From Erythrobacter sp. (GTDB taxonomy: Bacteria; Pseudomonadota; Alphaproteobacteria; Sphingomonadales; Sphingomonadaceae), in contig NZOF01000167.1 in assembly GCA_002695185.1 (NCBI GenBank), positions 1 to 32,907 of the forward strand: 32,907 nucleotides of DNA. The letters are read 5' to 3'. Numbering within the stretch: the first letter of the stretch is position 1; each line of letters starts with the position of its first letter. Made by a program: the position numbers and the translations under genes. Positions 31,299-32,907 of this stretch are shown piece after piece. The notes beneath the pieces were generated by a model, which made no database searches, was not told where the DNA came from, and worked only from the letters and a program-made list of their open reading frames with translations.

Positions 31299-31323
31299 AA
31301 CGGCTGACAGCAGCCGTTAATTT
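31299..31323 (+). terminator. Weak terminator after the exported methyltransferase-like gene
   Basis: AACGGCT (31299-31305) and AGCCGTT (31312-31318) form a 7-bp stem followed by AATTT. It begins 9 bases after the stop codon. It is short, and a second, stronger hairpin follows at once. Confidence 0.5.
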
Positions 31324-31333
31324 CCAACATGAG

Positions 31334-31370
31334 AAACCCCTGATGTGATCGTATTTCATCAGGGGTTTTT
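31334..31370 (+). promoter_or_regulatory. Terminator-like hairpin that also covers the ribosome-binding site of the SIMPL gene
   Basis: AAACCCCTGATG (31334-31345) and CATCAGGGGTTT (31357-31368) form a perfect 12-bp stem with an 11-base loop, directly followed by TT, so that five T residues end at 31370. The start codon of the next gene is at 31372. The only good ribosome-binding site for that ATG, AGGGG at 31361-31365, lies inside the 3' arm. The same structure could therefore end transcription or block translation initiation. Confidence 0.65.
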
Positions 31371-31371
31371 C

Positions 31372-32145
31372 ATGCGTAAAGTACTGTTCCTGTCCGCTGC
31401 CACGCTCGCGCTTGCCGCATGCGGTGACCGGGCGGACGACGTGCGCGGCGTCGAGCACTCGGAAACGCTGCTGTCCGTCAGCGCCAGTGGCCAGGCCGAA
31501 AGCAAGCCCGACCGCGCGCAGTTCAACGCCGGGATCGAGACCTTCTCGCGCAGCGCCACCGAGGCGAGCGAGGCGAATGCCGAAAAGATTGCCGAGATCG
31601 TCGCCGCCTTGCGCGAACTGGGTGTGAGTGAAGACGATATCCAGACCCAGAACGTCTCTGTCCGCCGGGTCGAATGGGGCGATCGGAAAGGACAGTATCA
31701 GGCGTCCAACGTCTTCGAGGTCACGATGGACAATCCCGATCGTGCGGGCGCAGCGGTAAGTGCGGTGACCGAGGCGGGCGCCAATGTCCTGTCGGGCCCC
31801 AGCCTGACCATGAGCGATCCCGAAACGGTCGCCAATCTCGCCTATGCCGATGCGTACAAGGCCGCGCGGAGCCGGGCGCAGGCCTATGCAGAGGCTGCCG
31901 ACATGGAGATCAGCCGTGTACTCTATATCCGCGATGCGGGCGGGCAGCAGGGTCAGCAATGGCTCCGCGGTGCGCAGGCGATGAACGATGCGATGGTCGA
32001 AAGCGCGTCTGCTGCTCCTCCGCCGGTTGCGCCGCCGATGGTGCGCACAGCCCCGCGGCCGGAAGAAGGTTCGCCCGGCATGATGGTCGGCACGACGCGC
32101 AGCCAGGTTTATATCCAGGTGGACTTCGCCCTGCGGGAGAAATAA
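31372..32145 (+). CDS. SIMPL-domain (DUF541) lipoprotein
   Basis: Protein of 257 residues. The N-terminus MRKVLFLSAATLALAAC has a lipobox with the lipidated Cys17, so it is a membrane-anchored periplasmic lipoprotein. The SIMPL domain starts near LLSVSASGQAESKPDRAQFNAGIETFS and includes LRELGVSEDDIQTQNVSVRRVEW and the late RSQVYIQVDFALRE. A Pro/Ala-rich stretch (about 217-234) interrupts it. Related proteins form ring-like oligomers, but the function is unsettled. ATG 31372 is preferred; an in-frame GTG at 31345 lies in the hairpin upstream. It ends 11 bases before aguB, so the two may be one unit. Confidence 0.9.
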   Translation: MRKVLFLSAATLALAACGDRADDVRGVEHSETLLSVSASGQAESKPDRAQFNAGIETFSRSATEASEANAEKIAEIVAALRELGVSEDDIQTQNVSVRRVEWGDRKGQYQASNVFEVTMDNPDRAGAAVSAVTEAGANVLSGPSLTMSDPETVANLAYADAYKAARSRAQAYAEAADMEISRVLYIRDAGGQQGQQWLRGAQAMNDAMVESASAAPPPVAPPMVRTAPRPEEGSPGMMVGTTRSQVYIQVDFALREK

Positions 32146-32156
32146 CGCTCTTCGCC

Positions 32157-32907
32157 ATGAGAGAACTGACCGTATCCGTCCTTCAGCTGCCGCTCGCCCG
32201 GGCGGACGAAGCCGACAACATCGCCGCCGTCTGTGCCCTTGTGGAAGAGGCGGCGGGCAAGGGCGCGCAGGTGATCCTGCCGCCCGAACTCTTCGCGGGC
32301 GAATATTTCTGCCGCGACGAGGAGGAGGAGCTGTTCGCCCGCGCCCGGCCGACGGTGGAGCACCCCAGTGTGATCGCGATGCAGGAACTGGCGAAAAAGC
32401 TCGGCGTGGCCATCCCGACCAGCTTCTTCGAGCGCGACGGCCATCACTATTACAACACTCTGGCGATGGTGGGCCCCGATGGCGAGATCATGGGTACCTA
32501 TCGCAAGAGCCACATTCCCGACGGGCCGGGCTATGAGGAAAAATACTATTTCCGCCCCGGCAATGACGGGTTCAAGGTGTGGGACCTGTTCGGCGCGCGC
32601 ATCGGTGTCGGCATTTGCTGGGACCAGTGGTATCCCGAATGCGCGCGGGTGATGGCGCTCAAGGGGGCGGAGGTCCTGTTCTATCCCACCGCCATCGGGT
32701 CGGAACCCTATGACGCCGATCTCGACACCAGCCGCATGTGGCGCCGGGCGATGATCGGCCATGCGGTGTCGAACTGCATGCCGGTCTGCGCCGCCAACCG
32801 CATCGGTCACGAAGGCCCTGCCGACCGGCAGCAGAGCTTCTACGGCCACAGCTTCATTTCCGACGAATGGGGCGATCTGATCGAGGAATTCGGCGGCTCG
32901 GAAAGCG
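32157..32907 (+). CDS. aguB: N-carbamoylputrescine amidase, 5' part (cut by window edge)
   Basis: Nitrilase-superfamily hydrolase that turns N-carbamoylputrescine into putrescine in the agmatine route. About 250 residues are visible with no stop before the edge. The catalytic triad is present: Glu44 in PPELFAGEYF, Lys117 in YRKSHIPDGPGYEEKYYF and Cys154 in GICWDQWYPE. The YRKSHIPDGPGYxEK and CWDQWYPE wording is characteristic of AguB among nitrilases. Family members have about 285-295 residues, so roughly 40 are missing. ATG 32157 lacks a strong ribosome-binding site and may depend on coupling to the upstream lipoprotein gene. An agmatine deiminase gene (aguA) might lie beyond the edge. Confidence 0.93.
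   Translation, partial: MRELTVSVLQLPLARADEADNIAAVCALVEEAAGKGAQVILPPELFAGEYFCRDEEEELFARARPTVEHPSVIAMQELAKKLGVAIPTSFFERDGHHYYNTLAMVGPDGEIMGTYRKSHIPDGPGYEEKYYFRPGNDGFKVWDLFGARIGVGICWDQWYPECARVMALKGAEVLFYPTAIGSEPYDADLDTSRMWRRAMIGHAVSNCMPVCAANRIGHEGPADRQQSFYGHSFISDEWGDLIEEFGGSES

Noticed and set aside
30490..31959. Minus-strand open frame (489 codons) crossing two plus-strand genes and the gap between them
   Set aside because: It runs through the terminator and hairpin region, shows no domain, and conflicts with two genes that have signal peptides and good ribosome-binding sites.

Overview
This is a GC-rich bacterial chromosomal window that looks like Alphaproteobacteria, most likely Sphingomonadales of the Erythrobacter type. 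The supporting signs are the adjacent rpsT and dnaA genes, the alphaproteobacterial style of DnaA, HflK/HflC next to a Do-type protease, a small DUF1674 (SDHAF4-like) protein, and a cluster of GANTC (CcrM-type) sites upstream of dnaA. I assigned the taxon by gene style, not by a database search. I saw no insertion sequence, prophage, CRISPR array, tRNA or rRNA.

Layout. 1-3.1 kb is a minus-strand peroxide-defence block: the katG 5' end (cut by the window edge), ahpF and ahpC, with clear terminators and a strong palindrome upstream of katG. 3.3-6.4 kb holds a DUF983 membrane protein, a VOC-fold protein, a glutathione S-transferase overlapping a secreted S1/P1-type nuclease, and a cupin. 6.4-9.1 kb holds dapE, a DAACS-family symporter and a small lipoprotein. 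9.1-11.3 kb holds nth and dapB on the minus strand and a CobB-type sirtuin on the plus strand. 11.3-14.8 kb is a minus-strand replication and ribosome group: rpsT, dnaA, a second DUF983 gene and a MoeB/ThiF-like adenylyltransferase.

14.9-17.6 kb holds msrB and a bifunctional class A penicillin-binding protein. 17.7-21.4 kb is the minus-strand hflK-hflC-degP envelope-proteostasis group. 21.5-25.7 kb is a tightly overlapping plus-strand run: an Mrp-type Fe-S carrier, an unusual orphan molybdopterin-binding oxidoreductase subunit and hemH. 25.8-28.6 kb holds a cytochrome P450, a DUF1674 gene and an RsmB-type rRNA methyltransferase. 28.9-32.9 kb holds an OmpA-family protein, msrA, an exported methyltransferase-like protein, a SIMPL-domain lipoprotein and the 5' part of aguB.

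How the genes fit together. A recurring theme is protection against peroxide and oxidised protein (katG, ahpC, ahpF, msrA, msrB) and envelope quality control (degP, hflKC, the PBP, OmpA). Most genes belong to well-known families. I did not find a convincing new multi-gene system. The most interesting points are regulatory and architectural: a terminator-like hairpin that also covers the ribosome-binding site of the SIMPL lipoprotein; the GANTC cluster before dnaA; the palindrome before katG; possible competing hairpins before a TTG-started sirtuin; and the diverged molybdopterin subunit encoded with no iron-sulphur partner.
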